Below are positions 5,832 to 13,527 of a stretch of DNA of 45,937 nt, piece by piece. The notes under the pieces were generated by a model. It was not told where the DNA came from, searched no databases, and was given only the letters and a program-made list of their open reading frames with translations. The DNA comes from an uncultured Chloroflexota bacterium (GTDB taxonomy: Bacteria > Chloroflexota > UBA11872 > UBA12225). How positions within the stretch are numbered: the first letter of the stretch is position 1; every line of letters starts with the position of its first letter. The DNA lies in NCBI GenBank assembly GCA_902805635.1, contig CADCTC010000083.1, forward strand, positions 1 to 45,937. The letters run 5' to 3'. The translations under genes and the position numbers were made by a program.

Positions 5832-6562
5832 GCTTCCACCTCTTCCTTGAATGCGGCGTCGATGTCCTGCTTGCGGAACGCGGCGCTCTCCGCGTCCAGG
5901 AACTCGCAGAAGTACTCCTGGCGGTACCACCACTCGCCCAGGTTCTCGCGCTCTTCGGCGAGGAAGGCGGCGCTAATCCGGGGGCACTTGGTGGCCGGCA
6001 CCTCGTAGCGTTCCCAGGCGTGCTCAGAGCGCCACGCCTCATACCACCAGCCCCGATTGCCGTAAGGGGTCGAGAGCGCCGCCAGGCGCCCGCCGCTGAC
6101 AGCGAGCATGGGCCGCACGCTGGCGTACAGGTCGCCATGCACCCGGCTAGCCTCGTCAATTACAAGGAGATCCACGCCGCTGAAGCCGCGCACTGTGCCC
6201 TCCTTGCCGGGGAGCGCGACGATGCGGCTCCCGTTCGCCAGTTCCAGCCAGAGGGTGGTCTCGCTCTCGGGCGGCGCTGGTCGGTCGATGGCCCGGTACG
6301 TGTCCAGCACCTTGCGGAAGAGCTCCTTGCTCTGGCGCTCCGTGGGGCTGAGTAGCAGCGTGAGCGAGCCGGGCTGGTAGAGCGCGGTGTGCATCGCCAG
6401 CACGGCGGTTGTGGTGGACTTGCCCGACTGCCGGCAGCAGTTCAAGAGCATGCGCGGCGCCGTCGAACGGAGCACGTCCACCTGCCACGGGTCAGGCTCC
6501 AGGCCGGCGCGGCCCGAGAACGTCACCGGGTCAAGGGCCGCCGCCAAGTCGGTGGCGAGCAT
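5819..6562 (-). CDS. Terminase large subunit, ATPase part
   Basis: The 247-residue product is the packaging ATPase half of a large terminase. The Walker A region is MLLNCCRQSGKSTTTAVL, Walker B is LLVIDEAS, and a coupling-type motif follows (AALSTPYGNRG). The upstream WQVDVLRS matches the adenine-binding region of the family. It powers DNA translocation into procapsids. The protein stops after the linker (EVEAWAL), and the nuclease domain continues in an overlapping second gene. The ATG at 6562 has GAGGTG upstream; a GTG three bases earlier is an alternative. The partner small subunit gene lies upstream at 6944-7444, separated by a gene on the opposite strand. Confidence 0.85.
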   Translation of the reverse strand: MLATDLAAALDPVTFSGRAGLEPDPWQVDVLRSTAPRMLLNCCRQSGKSTTTAVLAMHTALYQPGSLTLLLSPTERQSKELFRKVLDTYRAIDRPAPPESETTLWLELANGSRIVALPGKEGTVRGFSGVDLLVIDEASRVHGDLYASVRPMLAVSGGRLAALSTPYGNRGWWYEAWRSEHAWERYEVPATKCPRISAAFLAEERENLGEWWYRQEYFCEFLDAESAAFRKQDIDAAFKEEVEAWAL

Positions 6563-6603
6563 CACATCCGCACCTCAGCGCCGGCCGTATATCGGGTAAC
6601 GAT

Positions 6604-6915
6604 ATGTACGACGCGGCCCCGCGTGAGTATGTTGTTGATTTCCGCCTGCCAGGGGTGCACACCCTGCCCCCGGAGCGGGCGCAGCGGCTGGCATGGGCGT
6701 TCGGAGCAGCACTCGACGGGGTGGTCGAAGACGTGCGAGTGCTGCGCGCGGCTGCCGGTAGGAACAAGGTGCTCTGCGTCCTCGTCGCGCCCTCTGAGGA
6801 ATCCGTGCTTGCCGCCGCGCGCGTCGCGCGGCTGGCGCCGGATCATGTCTTTGAGGTGGGACTCGCCCGAGGAGGCCCCGCGGCGCGTGGGCCGCATGCC
6901 ATGTTGGCTGCCTGA
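6604..6915 (+). CDS. Small protein of unknown function, opposite strand within the packaging unit
   Basis: The 103-residue product has ordinary protein-like composition (YVVDFRLPGVHTLPPERAQR, then DVRVLRAAAGRNKVLCVLVA), suggesting a small alpha/beta fold. I know no family for it. It occupies the 381-base gap between the small- and large-terminase genes but reads the other way. The frame on the minus strand here is rich in His, Trp, Cys and Arg and looks like a shadow. The start is ATG 6604, with only a weak ribosome-binding site. Confidence 0.5.
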   Translation: MYDAAPREYVVDFRLPGVHTLPPERAQRLAWAFGAALDGVVEDVRVLRAAAGRNKVLCVLVAPSEESVLAAARVARLAPDHVFEVGLARGGPAARGPHAMLAA

Positions 6916-6943
6916 GCGCCAGCGCGTCACTGCGCGCCACCAG

Positions 6944-7444
6944 CTAGTCAGCATGCCCATTTCTCGAATCCAGAGTCACCAGGGCGCCAGCTACCGCCGC
7001 GCGGGCGTCCGGGTAGGGCTGGAGCGTGGTGAGCAGCAGACCGCGCACCTGGTGCCATTCCGGCGACACCAGCACGTTGATCTGTGGCCGCTCGTCCAGA
7101 TCGCCCAGCAGCTTCGCCTGCAGCTCTATCTGCCGCTGGATGCGGTCCACCGCCGCCAGCGCGAGGCCGCCCTGCCCCGCTTCCCGCGCGTCCTTGAGCA
7201 CCTGGAGGCTGGCGGCGTTGATGGCCCTGAGCTGCTGCACCACGTCCAGGGCCTGCCGCACGTCTTCTTGCTCGGCGGCCTTCACCAGCCGCAGGGGAAG
7301 GTGCTCGTCCTTGTGGCGCTGCACGGCTCTCTGGTGAAGCGTCAAATAGCGTCCAGCCACGACTATCGCCGGCTCACCCGAGGCCAGCGCCTTGTCGATC
7401 GCGCCGCGCTCGGGATGGGCGCACACGGTGCACGTCCGCGGCAT
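6944..7444 (-). CDS. TerS-like protein with N-terminal zinc motif
   Basis: The 166-residue product opens with CTVCAHPERGAIDKALASGE, a CxxC-containing module seen in small-terminase-like phage proteins, followed by an HTH-like helical segment (RYLTLHQRAVQRHKDEHLP) and a long helical middle. It ends in a short C-terminal tail (PEWHQVRGLLLTTLQPYPDA). In tailed phages the small subunit recognises packaging sites and recruits the large subunit encoded downstream. The ATG at 7444 overlaps the preceding stop (TGATG), implying translational coupling. The assignment rests on the N-terminal pattern and on position next to the ATPase. Confidence 0.65.
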   Translation of the reverse strand: MPRTCTVCAHPERGAIDKALASGEPAIVVAGRYLTLHQRAVQRHKDEHLPLRLVKAAEQEDVRQALDVVQQLRAINAASLQVLKDAREAGQGGLALAAVDRIQRQIELQAKLLGDLDERPQINVLVSPEWHQVRGLLLTTLQPYPDARAAVAGALVTLDSRNGHAD

Positions 7445-7791
7445 CAAACGCTCCCCCGCGGCACGCCTGGTGCGGACGGGAGCACCGTGGATCCCCTGTT
7501 GATGCTCGCCGTCGCGATCTTCCTGCTGCTGGTGATGTCGTTCGCTGCCGCCGCGTGGCGCCGCTCCCGCTCGGGCGGGGACGACTGAGGACGCCAGCCC
7601 TGGGCACCCGCCGCCCGGTGCGGGTCTGCATGCGATACCGCCACCAGCACGGCCTCGCCCGCCAGGGTGGCGTCGATGACGGTCACGTCCCGGAGGCGCC
7701 GGCTCAGGCTGCCGCGCCGCTCCCGCGCGGCAGCGTTGCGGTTCGCCTTCCTGGTGCGCTGCACGGCCTGGTGTTCGCTGCTCGTCAGCAC
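7444..7791 (-). CDS. Basic protein of unknown function upstream of terS
   Basis: The 115-residue product is Arg-rich at its N terminus, has a short structured stretch (LRDVTVIDATLAGEAVLVAV), and ends in a low-complexity tail. No family is recognised. GTG 7791 has AGAGGA nine bases upstream, a good ribosome-binding site, and the stop codon overlaps the next ATG as TGATG. These coupling features support it as a real gene despite odd C-terminal composition. The 93 bases between it and the upstream ATPase gene (7792-7884) hold nothing I recognise. Confidence 0.5.
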   Translation of the reverse strand: MLTSSEHQAVQRTRKANRNAAARERRGSLSRRLRDVTVIDATLAGEAVLVAVSHADPHRAAGAQGWRPQSSPPERERRHAAAANDITSSRKIATASINRGSTVLPSAPGVPRGSV

Positions 7792-7884
7792 GGCTTAGTT
7801 CCTCTCCGTGTGGTCGGCTCTGCACGGCGGCCATACACCGTCGCGCCTCGCCGGACTAATGACGCCTGCCGTCTTCTCATTGCC

Positions 7885-9489
7885 TTAATTCGTCAAATTC
7901 GTTTGTTTCGTTAGCCTGGAGAGGAGCGGAACTGCTGCCCGCTTGGGCCTGCCGGTGGCCTTCCACAGTTCGGCTGGGGCGCCGCCAGTGTTCTCTTTGC
8001 GTCGGGTGGCCTGGCCGCTCCGTTCCAGCGCATCGAGCGCCAGGCGGATGCGTTCGGCCTTCACGTTCCGCCCCAGCCGGCCAGAAATGTCCGTCCGCGT
8101 AAGCTCGCCAGCCGTCACCAGTTGGCGCAGGATGTCGTCTGCCACTGCGTCGCCGGACGCATCGCCAAACAGGTGCATCACGCTGGCGGTGCAGTAGTCC
8201 CAGCACGCCAGCGCCGCCGCTAGGTGCTCGCGGCGGATGAGCCTGGACTCGTCCAGCAGCGCGTACAGCATCGACAGGCGCAGCACCTGGGCCTCGCTGC
8301 GCGCCAGTACGTCGCCAGCCAGCCCGTCGCGCTCTTCCGTCAAGAGTGGGTAGAGTGCCGTCCATGCCTCGCGCGTCTCCTCGTCGCGCTGTACGCCCAA
8401 CGTCAGCCGCGCCCGCTCGAGTGCATGCCGCAGCCGCTGCGCCAGGGCGCCCACCACCGCCGGCGGCACCGGCTCGGGGTCCGGCAGCAGCTTGGACCGC
8501 TGGGCACAGCACCACAACCACCTGTTGCTAAAGCCATTGCTCGCCTCGTTTGAGGCGAGCTCGCGCTTGAGCTCGGTGGCGGTGATGTGGCCGATGGCAC
8601 CCACGTGGGCGCCGGTGGCGCGCAGCGGCGCGCCGCGCGTCATCACCCGAAGGTCGCGGCCGTCCCAGCAATCGCGTAGTACCGCGCTGAGCGTATTCCC
8701 CTCGCGCGCCATTACGCGCAGCGTGCGCCCGAGCTCGGTTTCCACCGCCAGCACCCGCCGGTCAGGCGGTTCGCTCACGTCTGCGTCGGTAGCGTCGCGT
8801 ACGGCGCTTATCAGCCCCTCACCCGTCGAGAGGCCGGTGGTGACGCACGCCGCGAACCAATCAGCGTCCGCCTGACGGAACAGCGCCGCAGGAAACTGCC
8901 AGGAGTCCCCCTTGCGCGCACGCGCCGTCTTGCCCACGATCGCGACGAACAGCCGGACACCGTGCCGGGTCGGTCCCACCATCGTATGGGGACTGGGACC
9001 AGCCGCGCTGGCGAACGCGGCCAGGGTCTGGAACAGTACCGCCGCCGGGTCTGCCTCAGAGTGGTCCTCGACGGCCCGCACCACGTCGCCGGCCAGCCCG
9101 TGGAACGCCTCTTTTGCCAGCGGCGCCGGCCACGTGTCAGCGGTTTCGCCGGACGAATTAAACGAATTAAACGAAAGATCCCCGTGTCTTGCTGGGACGT
9201 GTATGGGCGCCGCTGGCAGTGGTGGTGGCGACGGCGGTGCAGCGGCGCGGATGGCCGCGGCTTCTGCTTTGAGCTGGCCGTAACTGGCGACCGGGAAGTT
9301 GTGGCCGCACGGAAAGAAGGCAACCCACTCGCCGTGGATGACGTAGTCCGTCACCGCGCAGCCGGGGTTCATGCAGCGCACGTCGGGGCGCGTAGCCTGA
9401 CCGTTCAGACTCGGCGCCATGGTGGTCACGCCGCCCACCATGCCCGTACCGCCGGACGCGCGGCCGCTGCTGAGCGGAATCAGTGCCAC
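7885..9489 (-). CDS. DUF3987-like replication ATPase with zinc-finger N terminus and C-terminal winged helix
   Basis: The 534-residue product resembles DUF3987-type proteins of phages and mobile elements, predicted primase/helicase-like ATPases. The N terminus holds a small Cys/His module (CMNPGC, then FFPCGH). A Pro-rich linker (about 80-115) follows. The core contains a P-loop-like stretch VGKTARARKGDSW with downstream conserved segments (VETELGRTLRVMAREGNTLS, and WDGRDLRVMTRG). The C-terminal part (about 440-505) looks like a winged helix (GELTRTDISGRLGRNVKAER). It probably initiates replication of the element. GTG 9489 overlaps the preceding gene by 10 bases; ATG further in (residue 17 or 24) is an alternative start. 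Confidence 0.7.
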   Translation of the reverse strand: MALIPLSSGRASGGTGMVGGVTTMAPSLNGQATRPDVRCMNPGCAVTDYVIHGEWVAFFPCGHNFPVASYGQLKAEAAAIRAAAPPSPPPLPAAPIHVPARHGDLSFNSFNSSGETADTWPAPLAKEAFHGLAGDVVRAVEDHSEADPAAVLFQTLAAFASAAGPSPHTMVGPTRHGVRLFVAIVGKTARARKGDSWQFPAALFRQADADWFAACVTTGLSTGEGLISAVRDATDADVSEPPDRRVLAVETELGRTLRVMAREGNTLSAVLRDCWDGRDLRVMTRGAPLRATGAHVGAIGHITATELKRELASNEASNGFSNRWLWCCAQRSKLLPDPEPVPPAVVGALAQRLRHALERARLTLGVQRDEETREAWTALYPLLTEERDGLAGDVLARSEAQVLRLSMLYALLDESRLIRREHLAAALACWDYCTASVMHLFGDASGDAVADDILRQLVTAGELTRTDISGRLGRNVKAERIRLALDALERSGQATRRKENTGGAPAELWKATGRPKRAAVPLLSRLTKQTNLTN

Positions 9490-9680
9490 TCCGCCGGCAG
9501 CGGCGGGTGGGTGTGCTTCCGTCCGTCATCGTCGCGCCACGTCTTGGAGCGACGATGGAAGTAGATACGCTCGTAGCAGTGCTGGCAGGGATGCAGCTCG
9601 CCGTCGGCACGCCAGAACAGGCGCCGGCGCTGGCCCGCGGAAACGAGGTGGTGAGTGGTCTTCTGTCGTACAATCATCAT
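9480..9680 (-). CDS. Small Cys/His-rich, probably zinc-binding protein
   Basis: The 66-residue product carries CQHCYERIYFH followed by a His-rich tail (KHTHPPLPAEWH), which could bind one zinc ion. The basic composition suggests nucleic-acid binding. It starts at one of two adjacent ATG codons (9680 or 9677) and overlaps the start of the replication ATPase by 10 bases, so the two are probably translated together. No family is recognised. Confidence 0.55.
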   Translation of the reverse strand: MMIVRQKTTHHLVSAGQRRRLFWRADGELHPCQHCYERIYFHRRSKTWRDDDGRKHTHPPLPAEWH

Positions 9681-9686
9681 GTCTGG

Positions 9687-9725
9687 ACCCGCGCCGGAGG
9701 GGTGGCACCCTGCGATGGCGCGGGT
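9687..9725. other. Hairpin between two genes of the phage-like unit
   Basis: ACCCGCGCC (9687-9695) pairs perfectly with GGCGCGGGT (9717-9725). On the plus strand it is followed by TTTCC, so it reads as a terminator for plus-strand transcription, although no plus gene precedes it. On the minus strand it lies in the 60-base gap just upstream of the Cys/His-rich gene and may affect its translation or mRNA stability. Confidence 0.4.
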
Positions 9726-9740
9726 TTTCCTTTCCCCGCG

Positions 9741-9890
9741 CTACGCGGCGTTCCTCTGAGGCTGGGCCTCGCGGTTCTGGCGCTCGGCACGCATCTGCTC
9801 CAGCTCCTGGGCGAGCAGCGTGCGGCGCAATACTTCGATCAAGCGGCGTGCGGCGTCGGGCTGGTTGGACGCAGGCGCGGAGGCGCTCAT
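9741..9890 (-). CDS. 49-residue small helical protein
   Basis: This short gene encodes a charged, helical peptide (middle part RRLIEVLRRTLLAQELEQMR). Its ATG overlaps the stop codon of the preceding gene as ATGA, the same coupling seen elsewhere in this unit, which is the main reason for calling it. Function is unknown. Confidence 0.5.
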   Translation of the reverse strand: MSASAPASNQPDAARRLIEVLRRTLLAQELEQMRAERQNREAQPQRNAA

Positions 9891-10180
9891 GCGCACACCG
9901 TGCGCCTCCGCGCCTGCCCGCGGCGGCGCGCGGCTAGGCCGGCGTAGTACGTCCGCCGCGCGGCGCCGGCGCGGCGCTCCCGTTCGTCCTCTGGGAGTTC
10001 GTTGTCTGGATCGACCTCGCGGAGAAAGCGAGCCCAGAATGCCTCACGTGCCGACCGTGTTAGTTCACGGCTGTCGTGGCGGGAGTGGGTGACCAGTGCG
10101 CCGAGCCGCCCACGGGCGGCCATAACGGCGGGGTCAAACGCAAGAGTGACAAGTACCGGCGGCTTTGGGGACTCGGCCAT
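9887..10180 (-). CDS. Small basic protein of the phage-like unit
   Basis: The 97-residue product has a short strand-like N terminus (PPVLVTLAFDPAVMAARGRL), a middle segment REAFWARFLREVDPDNELPE, and an Arg-rich C terminus (GLAARRRGQARRRTVCA) suited to nucleic-acid contact. I have no family name, though similar small proteins occur in other high-GC accessory regions. It is coupled to the next gene by an ATGA overlap. The 163 bases upstream (10181-10343) hold no confident gene. Confidence 0.6.
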   Translation of the reverse strand: MAESPKPPVLVTLAFDPAVMAARGRLGALVTHSRHDSRELTRSAREAFWARFLREVDPDNELPEDERERRAGAARRTYYAGLAARRRGQARRRTVCA

Positions 10181-10343
10181 AACGCAACACGCCCTTTCCT
10201 GGCCGTTCCCGTGCCGTCACTCAGGACTGCTAAGGGGCTCGGATGAAAGAGCGTGTATCGCCGGTTATGCAGTTGCTGCGGCTCACGCGGAGCCGTCACT
10301 ACAGTGTAGCCGCAGCCACATCGATAAAGCAAGAGCGGGAGTG

Positions 10344-10946
10344 TTAGCTCCCCTGCGGCGCACATACGCGGTTCAGGTGCCCGCACGCCGGGCAGACGAT
10401 TAGCGTCGGCAGCTCCGGTGCCCACTCGCCGCGTTCGGGCAGTCCGAAGACCGTGTGGCGCTCAGCATGAGGCAGCGCCTCTCGGTGAAGCCTGTCCTCA
10501 TCCACCTCCTCCACTTCGTCCACCGCCCCGCCTACGTCAACGTACCGCGTTGCGTTCTCCCGTATCAGCTCCCTAAGCAGCGGCTCAGGCGTGGGCCGGT
10601 TGTCTCTCCCTCGCCTCCGTCCTGTCGGGCGATGGTCTGCGTTTCGCGCCGGTTTGATGACACGAAGGATGCGGAACATAGCGTCCGGGTCCCAGCGGAG
10701 CCCCCACGGGTGCCACACGGTCCAGCGGCTGGCAGGCAGCCTGGCCATCACCCTCTGTACGAGTGCTTCGTGTGCTGGGTCCGGGTCGGGTGTGCTTCTT
10801 TCGCCGGACCATACTCGCTCATCGCGGGTGAAGCCGAGGGGGCCAGGGCACTCGTAGGGTCGCCCACAGATGAGTCGGTAGACACCATCGGCCAGAGGCT
10901 TGAGCCGCGCCATGTGCTCGGTAGCGGCCGCGTTGCGCTGTGTCAT
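10344..10946 (-). CDS. Hypothetical protein with C-terminal zinc finger, first gene of the phage-like unit
   Basis: The 200-residue product shows a Trp-rich middle (RWTVWHPWGLRWDP), an acidic segment (GGAVDEVEEVDEDRL) and a C-terminal CPACGHLNRVC zinc-ribbon-like motif. I do not recognise the family. The ATG at 10946 is preferred over an in-frame GTG three codons earlier because AGGTGG lies five bases before it. It stands at the head of the minus-strand unit, next to the truncated corA, and could be an early regulatory or DNA-binding protein. That role is only positional. Confidence 0.6.
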   Translation of the reverse strand: MTQRNAAATEHMARLKPLADGVYRLICGRPYECPGPLGFTRDERVWSGERSTPDPDPAHEALVQRVMARLPASRWTVWHPWGLRWDPDAMFRILRVIKPARNADHRPTGRRRGRDNRPTPEPLLRELIRENATRYVDVGGAVDEVEEVDEDRLHREALPHAERHTVFGLPERGEWAPELPTLIVCPACGHLNRVCAPQGS

Positions 10947-11055
10947 CTCTTCCACCTTATAGCCCTCGCAGTCGTATCGCCCTACGCCGCCTGCAACAAT
11001 CCCAGTACGTCAGCTATGGGGCCACTCTCCAAGTACACTTCCGCATCACTCACCA

Positions 11056-11290
11056 CGCGCTGGAGTCGTATCTCTCGCTGGTCAACAACAACCTAAATCA
11101 GGTGATGAAGACGCTCACCTCGCTGACGGTGATCCTAGTGGTGCCGACGCTGATCGCCGGTATCTATGGCATGAATTTCGAGAACATGCCCGAGCTCAAG
11201 TGGGAGTTCGGGTATCCCTTCGCACTGGCGATGATGGCGCTGTCCTCCGGGTCGCTCTTCATCTACTTCCGCCGGAAGCGCTGGCTGTAG
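11056..11290 (+). pseudogene. 3' remnant of a corA-type Mg2+ transporter gene
   Basis: The frame encodes the last ~78 residues of a CorA protein: the end of the long helix (ALESYLSLVNNNLNQVMKTL), the first membrane helix with the signature YGMNF, the second membrane helix, and the basic tail FRRKRWL. Upstream of about 11,056 the same frame no longer resembles CorA and no earlier part is present in the window. A CorA needs roughly 230 more residues, so this copy cannot transport. The break marks the probable right edge of the accessory element. uppP starts one base after its stop. Confidence 0.8.
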
Positions 11291-11291
11291 C

Positions 11292-12161
11292 GTGGACCCT
11301 CTGCGTGGCGTGGTCCTGGGGATCGTCCAGGGACTGGCCGAGCCACTGCCCATCTCCAGCTCGGCGCACCTGATCGTGGCGCCCTGGCTGCTGGGGTGGG
11401 AGGACCAGGGACTCACCTTCGACGTGGCGCTGCACATGGGCACGCTGGCAGCGCTGCTGCTCTATTTCTGGAAGGACTGGTGGGGCCTGGCAACGGCCTG
11501 GCTGCCAGGCACGCGCCGGCCGCTCGGTGGCAGCGCGTCGGAGGCGTCCGAGGTGTCGGACCCGCTCGGCGTCGAGGACCGGCGTGCGCTGGACCGGCGA
11601 CTGGGGATCGGCATTGTCATCGGCACCATCCCGGCGGCCATCGCGGGCATCCTGTTCGACGATGTGATCGAGCAGTCGCTGCGTGACCCGCGGCTGATCG
11701 CCGCGGTGATGCTGATAGCCACGCTGGTGATCTTCGCCGCCGATAGGCTGAGCCGGCGCGTGCGGGAGCTGGACGCGGTGACCTGGCGGCGTGCGCTGGT
11801 GGTGGGGCTGGCGCAGGCGGTGGCGCTGGCGCCGGGAGTCTCACGCTCCGGCATCACCATCAGCGCGGGGCTGTTCCTGGGGCTGACGCGCGAGGCGGCG
11901 GCGCGCTACTCGTTCTTGCTGGCGGCGCCGGTGACCGGCGCCGCGGGCATCCTCAAACTTAAAGACCTCGTGGAAACCGGCATACCCGCCGACGAACAGC
12001 TGGCGTTTGTGCTGGGGGTGTTGACCTCGTTCGTAGTGGGCATCTTCGCCATCCGGGTGCTGCTGCGCTACCTGCGCCGCTACTCGCTGATGGTGTTCGT
12101 GGTATATCGCCTGCTGCTCGTGGCGCTCATCTTTGCGCTGGGGACGATGCGCGCGGCGTAG
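11292..12161 (+). CDS. uppP: Undecaprenyl-diphosphate phosphatase (BacA/UppP family)
   Basis: The 289-residue polytopic membrane protein dephosphorylates undecaprenyl diphosphate to recycle the lipid carrier for peptidoglycan and other envelope polymers. The first catalytic region is VQGLAEPLPISSSAHL with E17 and the SSSAH cluster; the second is ALAPGVSRSGITI with the conserved Arg. Several hydrophobic helices span the protein, with a charged loop (GSASEASEVSDPLGVEDRRA) between membrane segments. Length is normal. GTG 11292 follows the corA stop by one base, so it probably belonged to a corA-uppP operon before corA was truncated. Its current promoter is not evident. Confidence 0.93.
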   Translation: MDPLRGVVLGIVQGLAEPLPISSSAHLIVAPWLLGWEDQGLTFDVALHMGTLAALLLYFWKDWWGLATAWLPGTRRPLGGSASEASEVSDPLGVEDRRALDRRLGIGIVIGTIPAAIAGILFDDVIEQSLRDPRLIAAVMLIATLVIFAADRLSRRVRELDAVTWRRALVVGLAQAVALAPGVSRSGITISAGLFLGLTREAAARYSFLLAAPVTGAAGILKLKDLVETGIPADEQLAFVLGVLTSFVVGIFAIRVLLRYLRRYSLMVFVVYRLLLVALIFALGTMRAA

Positions 12162-12179
12162 CAAATTGACGAGCGGATG

Positions 12180-13238
12180 TCAGCGTGCCGCCACTCCGGC
12201 CAGCCGCCCCTTGTCGGCATACATTCCACGGTCGGCCTGGGCGAGAATCGCCTCGAGTGGTGGCGGCTGCTTAGGGTCCACCACGGCCATGCCGAGGCTG
12301 AGCGTGAACGGCACCGGTCCCGGTGGCTCGGTGTCCAGCACAGCGCGGATGCGGCCGGCGACCACCTCTGTTCCCTCGGTCCCGGCTTCCGGCAGCAGCA
12401 TGACGAACTCGTCGCCGCCGTAGCGCCCCACCAGGTCCGTGTCGCGCCCCGCGCGGGTCAGCGTGGCGGCTACGCTGCGCAGCACCTCGTCGCCGACGTG
12501 GTGTCCGTGCGTGTCATTGATCGTCTTGAAGCGGTCCACGTCCGCGAACAACACGCCCAGCGGGCGCAGAGCGGCGTCTCGCTGGCGGGCGCGGCGCGCG
12601 CGCGATGCTTCGCGCCGGTAGAGGTCTTCCAGCGTCTTGCGGTTGTTCACGCCGGTCAGAGCGTCATGCGCCTGGGCGGCGATCACCGCGTCCGCGGTGC
12701 GCAGGCGCTGCGCGCAGACTTGGAGCAGCGCGTCGGCGAGCGACCAGTGGCGCTGGAGCGCGGCGCGGAAGGCGTCCCGGTCCAGGCGCAGGCACGTGGT
12801 CGGCGTCAGCGCCACGCACGACGCGGAGCGCGGTTGGCCATCCAGCAGCGCCAGCTCGCCTACGGTATCGCCGGGCGTCAACCAGGAGACCACCACGTCT
12901 GTATGCACATCACCCGCGCGGCCTGTGGCCCCTGTGGCTGCTGTGGCCCCTTCGGCGTGGTCTGACGCCACCCGCACCTCCACCCTACCGCGCACGATGG
13001 CGAAGATACTGTCACCGGGCTCACCCTGGCGCACCACCAACTCTCCCGGCCGGAAGCGGACCACCGAAGATGCCGCCGCCAGCGGGCGCAGCGCTTCTTC
13101 GCCAAGACCACTGAACAGCGGGACGTGCGACAGAAGCTCCAGGCGCTCGTCCTCCGAGCGCCCGGCGCCGCGCCTTTGTGATGGACGCGGCGCCAATACC
13201 TGATGTTGACTTTGCCTTGAACTATAGTCGAAAGACAC
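12180..13238 (-). CDS. Cyclic-nucleotide-binding diguanylate cyclase (cNMP-GGDEF)
   Basis: The 352-residue cytoplasmic protein fuses an N-terminal cyclic-nucleotide-binding domain (about 35-165) to a C-terminal GGDEF domain (about 195-345). The phosphate-binding cassette reads GELALLDGQPRSAS, typical of domains that bind cAMP or cGMP. The cyclase motif is intact (RYGGDEFVMLLPE), and RDTD five residues before it is a complete inhibitory I-site. It should make c-di-GMP from GTP under control of a cyclic nucleotide. GTG 13238 is preferred because GGGAG lies five bases upstream; the in-frame stretch further upstream has non-coding composition. It converges with uppP. The 13239-13527 gap shows nothing recognisable. 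Confidence 0.9.
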   Translation of the reverse strand: MSFDYSSRQSQHQVLAPRPSQRRGAGRSEDERLELLSHVPLFSGLGEEALRPLAAASSVVRFRPGELVVRQGEPGDSIFAIVRGRVEVRVASDHAEGATAATGATGRAGDVHTDVVVSWLTPGDTVGELALLDGQPRSASCVALTPTTCLRLDRDAFRAALQRHWSLADALLQVCAQRLRTADAVIAAQAHDALTGVNNRKTLEDLYRREASRARRARQRDAALRPLGVLFADVDRFKTINDTHGHHVGDEVLRSVAATLTRAGRDTDLVGRYGGDEFVMLLPEAGTEGTEVVAGRIRAVLDTEPPGPVPFTLSLGMAVVDPKQPPPLEAILAQADRGMYADKGRLAGVAAR

Positions 13239-13527
13239 ACTCACTCCCGCGCGCCTCCTGCAGGCTCTGTGCCGTCCGCCCGACAATGGCGTTACGCTCG
13301 CTCGGCGATTGCAATACGGTATGCACACGTGCGGAGCGGAAACCGCTGCACGCGCGGCAGTCGACTGCGCCGAAGTGCGGATCAAGACAAAGCAGACACG
13401 AGCGGGTCGTACGCCGAAACAAGCGTCAGGGTAGCCCGATTAGCAGTTGGGTTCCCGCAGCGATCGCGGTTGCTGGGGGTGATGCACATGGCACGACCGG
13501 TGCAGCCGGCGCTATGGTGAGGGAGGC

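Noticed and set aside
6562-6960. Minus-strand frame of 132 codons between terS and terL, ending in a TGATG overlap with terL
   Set aside because: Composition rich in His, Trp, Cys and Arg is typical of antisense shadows, whereas the plus-strand frame 6604-6915 reads like a real protein.
7487-7588. Plus-strand 33-residue frame with one hydrophobic helix and a GGGAG ribosome-binding site
   Set aside because: Lies antisense inside a minus-strand gene that is coupled to terS by start/stop overlap. The minus gene has better contextual support, though this peptide cannot be excluded.
10181-10343. A minus frame reading RCGCGYTVVTAPREPQQLHN in the gap between two operon genes
   Set aside because: Possible zinc-binding peptide, but it has only a TTG start without a ribosome-binding site and runs on through the start of the next gene.
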